Source: JBCDBH01 sp039184055
GTDB lineage: Bacteria; Acidobacteriota; Thermoanaerobaculia; Multivoradales; J023
Reading direction: 5' to 3'
NCBI GenBank assembly: GCA_039184055.1
Contig: JBCDBH010000023.1
Span: 1-30,944 of the forward strand
Length of the DNA stretch: 30,944 bases
The number at the start of each line of letters is the position of its first letter. The first letter of the stretch is position 1. Below, piece after piece: positions 16,240-23,859 of the stretch. The notes under the pieces are model-generated. The model was not told the DNA's origin, made no database searches, and saw only the letters and a list, made by a program, of their open reading frames with translations. Both the position numbers and the translations under genes were made by a program.

Positions 16240-17259
16240 TCAGAATTCGAAACCGAAGGTCAATCCGACATGGACTTCTTCGTGCTCGTCCCAGACTTTC
16301 CCATCGCGAACGGATGGATTGGATTCATCGCCACCACCTTCGATCTGCCACAGGGCGCCGAGGGTCACCCACCAGTCCTTCTCGGCGTAGTGCAGGGTCG
16401 GACCCGCATAGTACGCCCATTGATACTGCAAGCCGATCCGGAACTCACCCAGGTTGGTGAACTCGGACGGGTCTTCCGGTGGTGGCTCGCCCTCTTCCCG
16501 TGGCTCGAGAAAATCTGACTGATATCGCGCCTCGAGACCGACGAACCACTTCGGTGCGACACGGTAGGACACACCGAGAGCGAGGTCGGGTGCAATCTCC
16601 TCTTCCTCGACACCCGGTGAGGTACGGAGCTCGAATTCGAGCTTGCCTTTGAAGGCGAAGACCAGCGTGTCGTCGAGAAAGTTCTTTTGCAAATAGAGCG
16701 TCGGCACGTACGAGCTCTGGACGATGTCGGCACCATCGAGGCGATAGATGTCCCGATACTCGTAGGAGAAGCCGAGCGACAAGCCGAGTCCGTCTTTGTA
16801 GGGGCTGAGCAGGTTGTACTTGAGCGTAACTTCGAGACCCGCGAGCTGGGTGTCTTCGAAGGAGCCCCCGGCGCCGCCCTGGGTCTCGAACATCGGTTCG
16901 AGATCATCGGTCTCGACCGCGTAGTCGTGGTGGAAGAGCATGGCTTCGACACCGATCGTCAAGCGATCGGTGATGCCGTACTCGATCTCCGGTCGGAAAT
17001 CGTGGAACGTGTAGTCCTGGCCATCTTTCCCGAGTCGGGAGATGTTGGCGAGTCGCACTTCCCAGGACGATTGCGGGCGTGTGTCGGTTCCTTGGGTATA
17101 GACCCAGAGGCTCTCGTCGGCGCCGATGGGTCCGACGCCGAGAAAGAGGGTCGTCAGGACCAGCGAGAGGATGGCTGACCATCTGACGGACGAGACGAGC
17201 GGGTGTTGCGTGGTTGGACCATGAGGCCGCGAGCACGCGGCCTGGTCGACGAGTTGCAT
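16240..17259 (-). CDS. Outer-membrane beta-barrel protein (DUF6662-like)
   Basis: A 339-residue protein. The first 45 or so residues hold a signal peptide with a long basic start (LVLTTLFLGVGPIGA before the probable cut). The rest is made of alternating strands (YGITDRLTIGVEAMLFHHDY, LGLSLGFSYEYRDIY, WFVGLEARYQSDF) and ends in FGFEF, a barrel C-terminus. It resembles DUF6662/transporter-type outer-membrane proteins that accompany FMN-binding and ApbE genes. ATG 17259 is supported by AAGGAG at 17267-17272 (minus strand). It may form the outer-membrane part of a flavin-dependent electron or metal pathway; this is inferred from the operon only. Confidence 0.75.
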   Translation of the reverse strand: MQLVDQAACSRPHGPTTQHPLVSSVRWSAILSLVLTTLFLGVGPIGADESLWVYTQGTDTRPQSSWEVRLANISRLGKDGQDYTFHDFRPEIEYGITDRLTIGVEAMLFHHDYAVETDDLEPMFETQGGAGGSFEDTQLAGLEVTLKYNLLSPYKDGLGLSLGFSYEYRDIYRLDGADIVQSSYVPTLYLQKNFLDDTLVFAFKGKLEFELRTSPGVEEEEIAPDLALGVSYRVAPKWFVGLEARYQSDFLEPREEGEPPPEDPSEFTNLGEFRIGLQYQWAYYAGPTLHYAEKDWWVTLGALWQIEGGGDESNPSVRDGKVWDEHEEVHVGLTFGFEF

Positions 17260-17521
17260 CTGAAGACTCCTTCCTCACGAAGCCATCAGAGCGGAAATAG
17301 CGAGCAAACCCACACAGCAAAACGAAATTTCGATTTCTGGGCGTGGGTTATAATGAACGAAGTCAGCTCGACGCGTCCGCTTTGACGGCGTGTTGTGCTA
17401 ACTGCGGCGGCCCGGTGACCAGCTCCAACTGAACTCGGGTCGTCGCGTCTTTCTTTTTGGTCGAACCGCCTTTTTCGTTCTCGCTTCGAGATCTTTGGGC
17501 CGGCAACCAAATGTCAGATCG

Positions 17522-17541
17522 ATCGAGACTTTGATCTCGAT
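17522..17541. promoter_or_regulatory. Inverted repeat ATCGAGA-N6-TCTCGAT, possible operator
   Basis: Two perfect 7-bp arms (17522-17528 and 17535-17541) lie just downstream of the predicted minus-strand transcription start, where a repressor would block the promoter. The sequence does not match the Rex operator. Confidence 0.35.
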
Positions 17542-17552
17542 GTCATAAATCG

Positions 17553-17582
17553 ATTCTGGACTGCATTGGTCCTATTTGTCAA
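17553..17582 (-). promoter_or_regulatory. Possible sigma-70 promoter of the flavinylation operon
   Basis: On the minus strand a perfect TTGACA (17582-17577) is followed after 18 bp by CAGAAT (17558-17553), a four-of-six -10 box. Start of transcription would be near 17546. Confidence 0.4.
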
Positions 17583-17672
17583 CGTGAGCGTGGTCTCTAC
17601 CAAACCGCGAGAAACACGTGGATCCCGAGAACGCGTCGCGCTCTGAATACCGAGTGCTCGTTGTCGTGACGG

Positions 17673-18326
17673 TCAGCTTTCATTGCCACGCAAGAGGTAG
17701 GCGAGCTCTTCGAGAAAGATCAGAAAGTCGACGGTTTTGATCGGTACGCCCGTGCGCTCGACGATGTGCGCGGGGGCGAAGTTGAGCACGGCGAGAATGC
17801 CGGTATCGGCGAGAGCGTCGTAGTTGTCCTGGGCGGCTTCGGGGGGCACGGCGAGGATGCCGAGCTCGATGTGGTGTTCGTGCACGACGTCGGCGAGCTC
17901 GGCCGATGGGCGGACGGTGAAGGCACCGATGACCTGGCCGGCTTTGGCCGGGTCGTTGTCGACCAGGGCGGCGATGCGAAAGGCGCCACGGTTGAAGCCG
18001 GGGAAGCGAGCCAGGGCGGAGCCGAGGTTGCCGGCACCGACGATGACCGCGCGGTGCTCGCGGTCGACACCGAGAATGGTTTCGAGCCGGGCGCGGAGCT
18101 TGACGATGTCGTAGCCGACGCCACGGATGCCGAGCTCGCCGAATTGCGCCAGGTCTTTACGGATCAGGGTGGCTGAGAGATGAAAGCGGCGCGCCAGGTC
18201 GGCGCTCGAGATCGTGACTTTGCCTTCGCCTTCGAGCCGTCGTAGACATCGCAAGTAGACCGATAGCCGGTTCAGCGTCAGAGGGCTGAGGTCGGTGGGC
18301 TGGTCGGGCGGGGCCGGTTCGGTCAT
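17673..18326 (-). CDS. rex: Redox-sensing transcriptional repressor Rex
   Basis: A 217-residue dimeric repressor that senses the NADH/NAD+ ratio. The N-terminal winged helix is LSVYLRCLRRLEGEGKVTISSADLARRF and RKDLAQFGELGIRGVGY, the family signature. The Rossmann domain has VIVGAGNLGSAL with GxGxxG, then AALVDNDPAKAGQ, and the C-terminal swapped helix holds VDFLIFLEELAYLL. ATG 18326 is chosen because upstream residues in the open frame do not fit the family. No TTGTG-N8-CACAA-type operator was found in the window, so its targets, which in other bacteria include respiratory and fermentation genes, are not visible here. Confidence 0.95.
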   Translation of the reverse strand: MTEPAPPDQPTDLSPLTLNRLSVYLRCLRRLEGEGKVTISSADLARRFHLSATLIRKDLAQFGELGIRGVGYDIVKLRARLETILGVDREHRAVIVGAGNLGSALARFPGFNRGAFRIAALVDNDPAKAGQVIGAFTVRPSAELADVVHEHHIELGILAVPPEAAQDNYDALADTGILAVLNFAPAHIVERTGVPIKTVDFLIFLEELAYLLRGNES

Positions 18327-18398
18327 GATGAGAACACCGTATGGATGTCGCGCGTGGCGCGTCGAGATGTGAGAACCCCGATAGTATCGAGTCGTTTC

Positions 18399-19283
18399 AT
18401 GGAGCACTACCCGCCGTCACACGTCCCGCTCGCAGGCTCGTTCGGTTGGGCGATGAGCGTCGACGTGGAAGAGTGGTATCACACGTGCTTTGTACCCGAG
18501 TACGTCGATCCGCGTCGTCGGCCCGATTCGCTGGTCGAGGAGCTGGATTGGCTGTTGCCCGAGATCCTGGCGCAATTCGCCGATGCCGGTCGTCGGGCGA
18601 CGTTTTTCGTGCTCGGCGAGGTGGCGCGGCGGTGGCCGGAGCGCATTCGCGAGGTGGTGGCGGCGGGTCACGAGTTGGCGTGTCATGGCGATTGGCACTT
18701 TCGCGTCGCGGATCACGGCGGCGAAGATGGGTTTCGGGCCGATCTCGAGCGGGCGCGCAAAACGCTCGAGGACGTGACCGGCGTGGTGGTCGAGGGCTAT
18801 CGGGCACCGGAATGGTCGTTGCGCGATTGGCGCAATCCTCTTGTACGTACGGTGGCCACCGCCGGGTTTCGCTGGGATGCGTCGTTGACGCCCTGCCTGG
18901 GCTCGGGACGACGCGACAATCCTCGCCGACCGACCCGCCTGGTGTGGCACGATGGGGTCGAGCTGGTGGTCGTGCCGCCGCTCACGTTCGCTGGCGCCTT
19001 GCGGCTGCCGGCGTGTGGCTGGGCCGGTCGATTGGTGGGCGCACGCCGACTCACCAAGGCGGCGATCGGCTCGGCCAAACGTGGTGAGCTGCCGCTGATG
19101 ACCGTTCATCCGTGGGAGCTGTCGATCAAGCCGACCCCGGGTCGGCTCACCGGTATGGCGTATCTGCTTCACGAGCTGGGCCGCCAGAGCTTTCGGCCGT
19201 CGTTCGACAGTCTGCTCACCAGCGGGCCGTGGCGGCCGATCGGAGAGATCTTGCAACAGGAGGGGACATGGCGGAGCGAGTAG
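18399..19283 (+). CDS. Polysaccharide deacetylase (NodB-type)
   Basis: A 294-residue carbohydrate esterase family 4 protein. SVDVEEWYH holds the metal and catalytic aspartates of motif 1, ATFFVLGEVA follows, CHGDWH supplies the H-x3-H metal ligands of motif 2, and GYRAPEWSL is motif 3; MTVHPWEL near the end supplies the late histidine. The sequence is closest in style to the exopolysaccharide-associated deacetylases that begin with an (M/L)SVDVEDWF-like segment. No signal peptide is visible, so it probably works on a cytoplasmic lipid-linked or nucleotide-linked sugar. ATG 18399 is preferred; an ATG at 18453 would start right at the catalytic motif. It overlaps the following fabG by 16 bp. 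Confidence 0.88.
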   Translation: MEHYPPSHVPLAGSFGWAMSVDVEEWYHTCFVPEYVDPRRRPDSLVEELDWLLPEILAQFADAGRRATFFVLGEVARRWPERIREVVAAGHELACHGDWHFRVADHGGEDGFRADLERARKTLEDVTGVVVEGYRAPEWSLRDWRNPLVRTVATAGFRWDASLTPCLGSGRRDNPRRPTRLVWHDGVELVVVPPLTFAGALRLPACGWAGRLVGARRLTKAAIGSAKRGELPLMTVHPWELSIKPTPGRLTGMAYLLHELGRQSFRPSFDSLLTSGPWRPIGEILQQEGTWRSE

Positions 19284-19993
19284 CTTTGATCACCGGTGGG
19301 ACGAGCGGGATCGGCGCGGCGTGTGTGCGTCGTTTGGCGGTCGATGGTTGTCGGGTGGCGTTCACCTATCGCAGCGATGCCGAGGCCGCGGCGGAGCTCG
19401 CCGACGAGGTGGGCGCGACGGCGTATCAGCTCGATTTGGTCGATGCCGAAGCCCAGGCCGAGGTGCTGAGCCGGCTGGAAGCCGAGGTCGGACGGGTCAC
19501 GGTCTTGGTGCACAATGCCGGGGCGACCCGTGACACCCTGTTGCCGTTTTTGACCGAAGAGACGTGGGATGCGATCTTGGACGTCAATCTTCACGCCGTC
19601 TATCGACTCACCCGCGCGTTGATTCGCGGCATGTTGCAGGCCCGTTGGGGCCGGGTGATCACCATTGCGTCATTGTCGGGGGTCATCGGTCACGCTGGTC
19701 AGGCGCATTACAGCGCCGCCAAGGCGGGTTTGATCGGCTTCACCAAAGCCGTGGCGCTCGAAGGGGCGAAGTTCAATGTCACCGCCAATGCCGTGGCGCC
19801 GGGCTTTATCGATACCGACATGCTGGCGGCGATCCCCGAGGCGAAGATGAAGGCGTATTTGGAAGCGATTCCGCTCCGTCGCATGGGGCGACCCGATGAG
19901 GTATCGGCTCTGGTCGGCTATCTCGCCTCCGACGCGGCGGCGTATATGACCGGTCAGACGCTGCGACTCGATGGTGGATTGGTGATGGCGTGA
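19268..19993 (+). CDS. 3-oxoacyl-ACP reductase, FabG-type SDR
   Basis: A 241-residue short-chain dehydrogenase. It has the NADP-binding TGGTSGIG (9-16), NNAG-type HNAG (82-85), Asn107, the catalytic serine in ITIASLSG and YSAAK with Tyr148 and Lys152, the classical Y-x3-K. AVAPGFIDTDM near 179 and the C-terminal TGQTLRLDGG are typical of FabG. It should reduce 3-oxoacyl-ACP with NADPH. AGGAGGGG just upstream supports ATG 19268 and the gene overlaps the deacetylase end. An ACP gene follows after 22 bp, so it very probably acts on that carrier. Confidence 0.92.
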   Translation: MAERVALITGGTSGIGAACVRRLAVDGCRVAFTYRSDAEAAAELADEVGATAYQLDLVDAEAQAEVLSRLEAEVGRVTVLVHNAGATRDTLLPFLTEETWDAILDVNLHAVYRLTRALIRGMLQARWGRVITIASLSGVIGHAGQAHYSAAKAGLIGFTKAVALEGAKFNVTANAVAPGFIDTDMLAAIPEAKMKAYLEAIPLRRMGRPDEVSALVGYLASDAAAYMTGQTLRLDGGLVMA

Positions 19994-20015
19994 GCCGTGC
20001 TACGATCTTCGGCTC

Positions 20016-20288
20016 ATGAGTCAGGACAACAGCGAACTCAAAGCTCAAATCAAGCAATTGATCGTCGAACGTCTCAAGCTCGACGATATCGAGCCCGGCG
20101 ATATCGGTGACGCGCAGCCGCTCTTCGGGGAAGACGGCCTCGGTCTCGATTCGATCGATGCGCTCGAGCTCGTGCTCGGTCTCGAACAGGATTTCGGTGT
20201 GCGGGTCGAAGACGAAGAAGTCGGCGCCACGGTGCTGGCGTCGGTCGATGCGTTGACCCAATTCGTGACCGAGCGACGGACGATCTGA
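20016..20288 (+). CDS. Acyl carrier protein
   Basis: A 90-residue acidic four-helix carrier. Ser46 in GLGLDSIDALEL is the phosphopantetheine attachment site. The N-terminal part ELKAQIKQLIVERLKLDDIEPGDI is longer than in AcpP and the motif DSID, not DSLD, is typical of specialised carriers in accessory fatty-acid or polyketide-like clusters. It sits between the ketoreductase and the dehydratase genes and is expected to carry the growing acyl chain for both. Confidence 0.92.
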   Translation: MSQDNSELKAQIKQLIVERLKLDDIEPGDIGDAQPLFGEDGLGLDSIDALELVLGLEQDFGVRVEDEEVGATVLASVDALTQFVTERRTI

Positions 20289-20338
20289 GCGCCGGCTAGC
20301 TTCTCTCGGCTATCTCGACGATCGAAGAGCATTCTTCC

Positions 20339-20743
20339 GTGTCATTCGAGCTCTTACCTCATCGCCATCCGTTTCGCCTCGTCGATCAACGTGCCGATGG
20401 TGGCGCCGTGGTGCGCTTGACCGCCGGTGGACCCTTGTTGCGGGGCGATCGATCCCTGCCGCCGACCTATGCCATCGAGATCCTTGCCGAAGCGGCGATT
20501 TTCTTGGTTCGCGAAACGGCCGCCGAGGCTGAGGGGGCGACGGTGATGTATTTGGGTGGGATCAGCGACGCGACGATCTCACCGACCCTCACCACCCGGC
20601 CGCTGGTGGCCGGGGACAGTCTCGACATGCGGATCGAGACGACTCGTTCGAGCTTTGGTCGCATGCGCAAGCTCCACGGTGTGATGTTGCGTGACGGGGA
20701 GCCAATGGTCGAAGCCGACCTGATCCTCGTCGCCGGGAGCTGA
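20339..20743 (+). CDS. Hotdog-fold 3-hydroxyacyl-ACP dehydratase-like protein
   Basis: A 134-residue single hotdog domain. LPHRHPFRLVD (6-16) matches the FabZ segment LPHRYPFLLVD with its catalytic histidine, and YAIEILAEAA (about 44-53) is placed where FabZ has the catalytic glutamate helix. It is shorter than FabZ and more divergent in the second half. The start is a GTG at 20339 with only a weak ribosome site; no ATG fits. It probably dehydrates 3-hydroxyacyl-ACP between the FabG and enoyl reductase steps encoded on either side. It could be a related thioesterase-like hotdog protein instead. Confidence 0.75.
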   Translation: MSFELLPHRHPFRLVDQRADGGAVVRLTAGGPLLRGDRSLPPTYAIEILAEAAIFLVRETAAEAEGATVMYLGGISDATISPTLTTRPLVAGDSLDMRIETTRSSFGRMRKLHGVMLRDGEPMVEADLILVAGS

Positions 20744-20746
20744 GCC

Positions 20747-21496
20747 ATGCTCGGAGTCGGGCGGGTCGCCATCGTCACCGGTGGGACGCGTGGCATCGGT
20801 CGCGCGATCAGCGAGAGTCTGGCCAGTGAAGGTATGCGGGTCGTGGCGCTCTACAAGCGCAACCACGACGCGGCGCGTGATCTCGCGCAAGAGGCCAAAA
20901 GGCGAGGGTGGACGATCACCACGATCGGTGGTGATCTGACCCGCGAAGCATCGCGCAACAACGTCGTGGCGGCCGTTCACGAAGCGGCCGACGAGGTGCA
21001 CGTGGTGGTCCACGCCGCGGCCTCGGGGGTGCATCGGCCGGTGGCCGAGCTCACCGCTCGGCATCTCGGCTTCACCTTCGAAACCAATGTGGTGTCGATC
21101 CAGAGCCTGCTGGCCGAGCTGGTGCCGAAGATGGCCGCCGGAGGGCGGATCGTCGGTTTGACCTCGGCGGGCAGCACCCACACGATTCATCACTATGGCG
21201 CGGTCGGAGCGAGCAAAGGCGCGCTCGATGCTTTGTTGCGTCATTGGGCGTGGGAGCTCGCGCCGCGGGGTATCGCGGTCAATCTGGTCTGCCCGGGTAT
21301 GGTGGAGACCGGTGCGCTCGACGCTTTCCCCGATCGCGATACGCGGGTGGCCGGCGCGGCGTCACGGACGCCCACCGGCCGGCTCACCACCTCGGAGGAG
21401 GTGGCGGCTCTAGTGCGTTTTCTATGCACGCCCGAGGCGGCTCAGATCATCGGTCAGACGCTGACGATCGATGGCGGCAAGACCCTGCCTTCGTGA
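20747..21496 (+). CDS. Enoyl-ACP reductase III-like SDR (FabL type)
   Basis: A 249-residue SDR. It begins like FabG (IVTGGTRGIG, 9-18) but its active site is Tyr150 and Lys157, a Y-x6-K spacing as in the enoyl-ACP reductases FabI and FabL; at the position of the FabG tyrosine there is a valine. The following stretch ASKGALDALLRHWAWELAPRGIAVN and GALDAFPDRD closely parallels Bacillus FabL (compare SKAALEALTRYLAVEL and DALKHFPN). It should therefore reduce trans-2-enoyl-ACP with NADPH, the last step of the elongation cycle. It starts 3 bp after the dehydratase gene and ends tail to tail with the oxidase operon, whose stop codon is adjacent. Confidence 0.8.
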   Translation: MLGVGRVAIVTGGTRGIGRAISESLASEGMRVVALYKRNHDAARDLAQEAKRRGWTITTIGGDLTREASRNNVVAAVHEAADEVHVVVHAAASGVHRPVAELTARHLGFTFETNVVSIQSLLAELVPKMAAGGRIVGLTSAGSTHTIHHYGAVGASKGALDALLRHWAWELAPRGIAVNLVCPGMVETGALDAFPDRDTRVAGAASRTPTGRLTTSEEVAALVRFLCTPEAAQIIGQTLTIDGGKTLPS

Positions 21497-23164
21497 TCAG
21501 AACGGCTTGAAGCCTGGCGAACCGTAGTGCGGCGTGGTGTAGAGATGCCAGATCGGAACGGCGTAGGCGACGATGATCAGGACGATCGCGATCAGCACCC
21601 AGAAGCCGAATTTGTCCCAGATGTTGGTTTTCTCGTGTAGAGGCTCGATCGGCTGAGAGAAGACGATCGCGGGTCGGGCAATCGGTTTGCCGGCGAAGAG
21701 CGCGCCGGCGACCACCGCCAGGAAGAAGAGTGAGCTGATGAAGAGCACGACGCCGCCCCATGCCGAGATCAGCGTCGGGATTTCCCACGATTTGGCGATC
21801 TCGGAGCCGAGGAACTTCGCCGAGTAGACACGACGCGGCATGCCGAGGATGCCGGTGTAGTGGTTGACGCCCGCGAACAGCACCATGCCGAGAAACCACA
21901 AGTAGGGCTGGGCCGTGGCGAGAGGCTTGAGGACGATGTCGCGACCTAGCAATCGCGGGATCAACCAATAGGTCAAACCCATGAAGCTCAGCGCCACGGC
22001 GGTCCCCACGGTGAGATGGAAGTGACCGTGGATCCACGCGGTGTTGTGCACCATGGCGTTCATCGAATACGCCGCGTTGATCGCGCCGCCGAAGCCACCG
22101 ACCGCGAAGCTGAGCATGGCCAGCGCGACCGAGGCGAAGAGCGGATCTTTCCACGGTAGCGCGCCGATCCAATCGAAGAGTCCCTTCTTGCCCTTGAGCC
22201 GACCGGCGACCTCGAACGAGGCGATCACCGTAAAGGCCGTCACCAGGGACGGAAAGAGAATCATGAAGGTCGTCACGGTGTGCAGCATCTTCCAGCTGTT
22301 GTCGATCCCCGGATCGGTGAATTGGTGGTGAAAGCCGACCGGAGTCGAGAACAGGATGAACATCACGAAGACGACCCGGGTCAGCGGATCGCTGAACAGC
22401 CGGCCGCCGATGTGTCGGGGCACGATGGTGTACCAGATGACGTACGCGGGAATGAGCCAGAAATAGGTCAGCGGATGACCGAACCACCAAAACCAGGTGC
22501 GGGCGATGATCGGATCGATTTTGTCGATCAGGCCGATCGACCATGGAATCAACATGGTGAGCACTTCGACCGCCAGACCGGTGGTGGCGAGAATCCACAC
22601 GATCGCCGTGACCATCATGCCGTGCACGGGGAGCGGCACGGGCGTGTCGGGGTGATCGCGTCGCCACTCGATATGGCTCCGAATCATTACCGCGCACCAA
22701 CCCCAGGAGCCGATCACCAAGAGGGTCGCGCCGACGTAGAACGACCAATGGGCCTGCAGGGGCGGGTAGAAGGTGTAGAGCACCGTGCTCGACCCCGAGA
22801 GGATGGCGGCCGTGTTCATCACCGTGCCGATGATGGCGATCCACCACGACACTTCGGCGACACCGCTCCAGGCGATCCGGCCGAGGTTCTCACGCAGCAC
22901 CAGATAGCCGAGACCCATGATGAAGAAGGTCGTGAAGACCAGACCCATCATGACGCCGTGCGCGGTGACCGAGAGGTAGTAGAGGTGCTCGGAGCGCATC
23001 GGCAGGTCGATGTCGGCACGTGACAAGGCCTGCATCACCGCGGTCAGCGCGCCGATCGTGAACGCGACGATGGCGACCGCGAAGTGCTTGACCTCGAGGC
23101 CGTGGACGAGCTCGGTACGGGTGTGGGTGGCCGGGCTGTCGACCGTGGCGGCGATCTCGCTCAT
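21497..23164 (-). CDS. cbaA: ba3-type cytochrome c oxidase subunit I
   Basis: A 555-residue inner-membrane haem-copper oxidase core of type B with about 13 helices. His69 (TAHGVMM) and His383 bind the low-spin haem, His381 the high-spin haem, and His230, His279 and His280 bind CuB. Tyr234 (HPLTYFW) is the cross-linked tyrosine. The segments TPVGFHHQFTDPGI and HNTAWIHGHFHL match Thermus ba3 closely. It reduces oxygen to water at high affinity and pumps protons; ba3 enzymes also reduce NO weakly. ATG 23164 overlaps the subunit II stop; a longer frame upstream lacks support. It is the last gene of the respiratory operon. Confidence 0.95.
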   Translation of the reverse strand: MSEIAATVDSPATHTRTELVHGLEVKHFAVAIVAFTIGALTAVMQALSRADIDLPMRSEHLYYLSVTAHGVMMGLVFTTFFIMGLGYLVLRENLGRIAWSGVAEVSWWIAIIGTVMNTAAILSGSSTVLYTFYPPLQAHWSFYVGATLLVIGSWGWCAVMIRSHIEWRRDHPDTPVPLPVHGMMVTAIVWILATTGLAVEVLTMLIPWSIGLIDKIDPIIARTWFWWFGHPLTYFWLIPAYVIWYTIVPRHIGGRLFSDPLTRVVFVMFILFSTPVGFHHQFTDPGIDNSWKMLHTVTTFMILFPSLVTAFTVIASFEVAGRLKGKKGLFDWIGALPWKDPLFASVALAMLSFAVGGFGGAINAAYSMNAMVHNTAWIHGHFHLTVGTAVALSFMGLTYWLIPRLLGRDIVLKPLATAQPYLWFLGMVLFAGVNHYTGILGMPRRVYSAKFLGSEIAKSWEIPTLISAWGGVVLFISSLFFLAVVAGALFAGKPIARPAIVFSQPIEPLHEKTNIWDKFGFWVLIAIVLIIVAYAVPIWHLYTTPHYGSPGFKPF

Positions 23165-23649
23165 GGGGTCGGTGCCTCCTCGACGATCAGACGAGCCTGC
23201 ATCAGATGATGGGACAGACCGCAGTATTCGTTGCACAACACCAGGTATTCACCGGGCTTGTCGAAGCGCGTGGTGAATTGGGTGATGTAGCCGGGCACCA
23301 CCATGGCGTTGGTGTTGGTGCGTACCACCTGGAAACCGTGGATGACGTCCGGACTGGTCATCCGAAAGGTCACATCGACCCCGGCCGGTAGGTGCACCGA
23401 CGCGGGCTCGAAGACGAACATCTTCGACACCATCCGCACCAGCACCGTGCCGTCGTCGAGGTACTCGACACCCGGACCGGGATAGGCGAACTCGCTTTCA
23501 GTGAGCACCTTTTCGGGATCGATGGTCTCGAGATGGCTCGGTGGGTGGATCATATGAGCGCCCGCGCCGATCAGCACCGCGCCGAGAAAGATGACGATCA
23601 TGATCGATGCCATCCACAGCCAGAGACGCTCGTAGACGTCGACCTTCAT
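23161..23649 (-). CDS. cbaB: ba3-type cytochrome c oxidase subunit II (CuA)
   Basis: A 162-residue protein with one N-terminal membrane helix (11-33) and a periplasmic cupredoxin domain. The CuA ligands are His104 (DVIHGF), Cys139, Cys143, His147 and Met150 in CNEYCGLSHHLM. The single helix and short length are those of ba3-type, not aa3-type, subunit II. It receives electrons from cytochrome c and passes them to subunit I. Start and stop both overlap neighbours by 4 bp. Confidence 0.95.
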   Translation of the reverse strand: MKVDVYERLWLWMASIMIVIFLGAVLIGAGAHMIHPPSHLETIDPEKVLTESEFAYPGPGVEYLDDGTVLVRMVSKMFVFEPASVHLPAGVDVTFRMTSPDVIHGFQVVRTNTNAMVVPGYITQFTTRFDKPGEYLVLCNEYCGLSHHLMQARLIVEEAPTP

Positions 23650-23849
23650 GATGTTCCTCCGTGATGTTGGTGTTCGACCGCGGGCGGGGACGGGTTGGCG
23701 TCCGGATTGCCTCGAGGCAAGAACTCGAAGAAGAACATCCCCAAAAAGCCGAATACGAAGAGCAGCATGTAGACGACGAGCACCGCCAAGGTGCCTTTGG
23801 GGTGACCGATGTCTTCCAGGGATACTTCTGGCTGCGTGTCTTCGCTCAT
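23646..23849 (-). CDS. Small oxidase subunit (IIa-like) membrane protein
   Basis: A 67-residue protein with one membrane helix (about 20-45, LAVLVVYMLLFVFGFLGMFFFEF). It lies directly before subunit II with a 4-bp overlap, the position of subunit IIa in ba3 oxidase operons. It is longer than the 34-residue Thermus subunit, with an acidic start containing GHPKGTL and a histidine-rich end (EHQHHGG) that would face the periplasm and could bind metal; the last point is inference. Confidence 0.8.
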   Translation of the reverse strand: MSEDTQPEVSLEDIGHPKGTLAVLVVYMLLFVFGFLGMFFFEFLPRGNPDANPSPPAVEHQHHGGTS

Positions 23850-23859
23850 GAAGTCCTCG

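Larger units (their letters stand above)
17260..17672. other. 413-bp intergenic region, leader of the flavinylation operon
   Basis: No credible gene was found here. The region is lower in GC than its surroundings and separates the end of rex from the outer-membrane gene, both on the minus strand. It holds a possible promoter (17553-17582), a short dyad (17522-17541), T- and A-rich tracts around 17450-17475, and the ribosome site at 17267-17272. The predicted leader would be about 285 nt long, long enough for regulatory RNA structure, but no known riboswitch class was recognised. Confidence 0.5.

Noticed and set aside
17380..17400. Possible Rex operator at TTGTGCTAAC
   Set aside because: The required inverted CACAA half is absent.
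17527..17550. FNR-like site around TTGATCTCGATGTC
   Set aside because: Only the left half matches TTGAT-N4-ATCAA; the right half does not.
21497..23164. Nitric oxide reductase as alternative identity of the oxidase subunit I
   Set aside because: The H-x3-Y cross-link motif and a CuA subunit II gene are present, and the sequence follows ba3 oxidase throughout.
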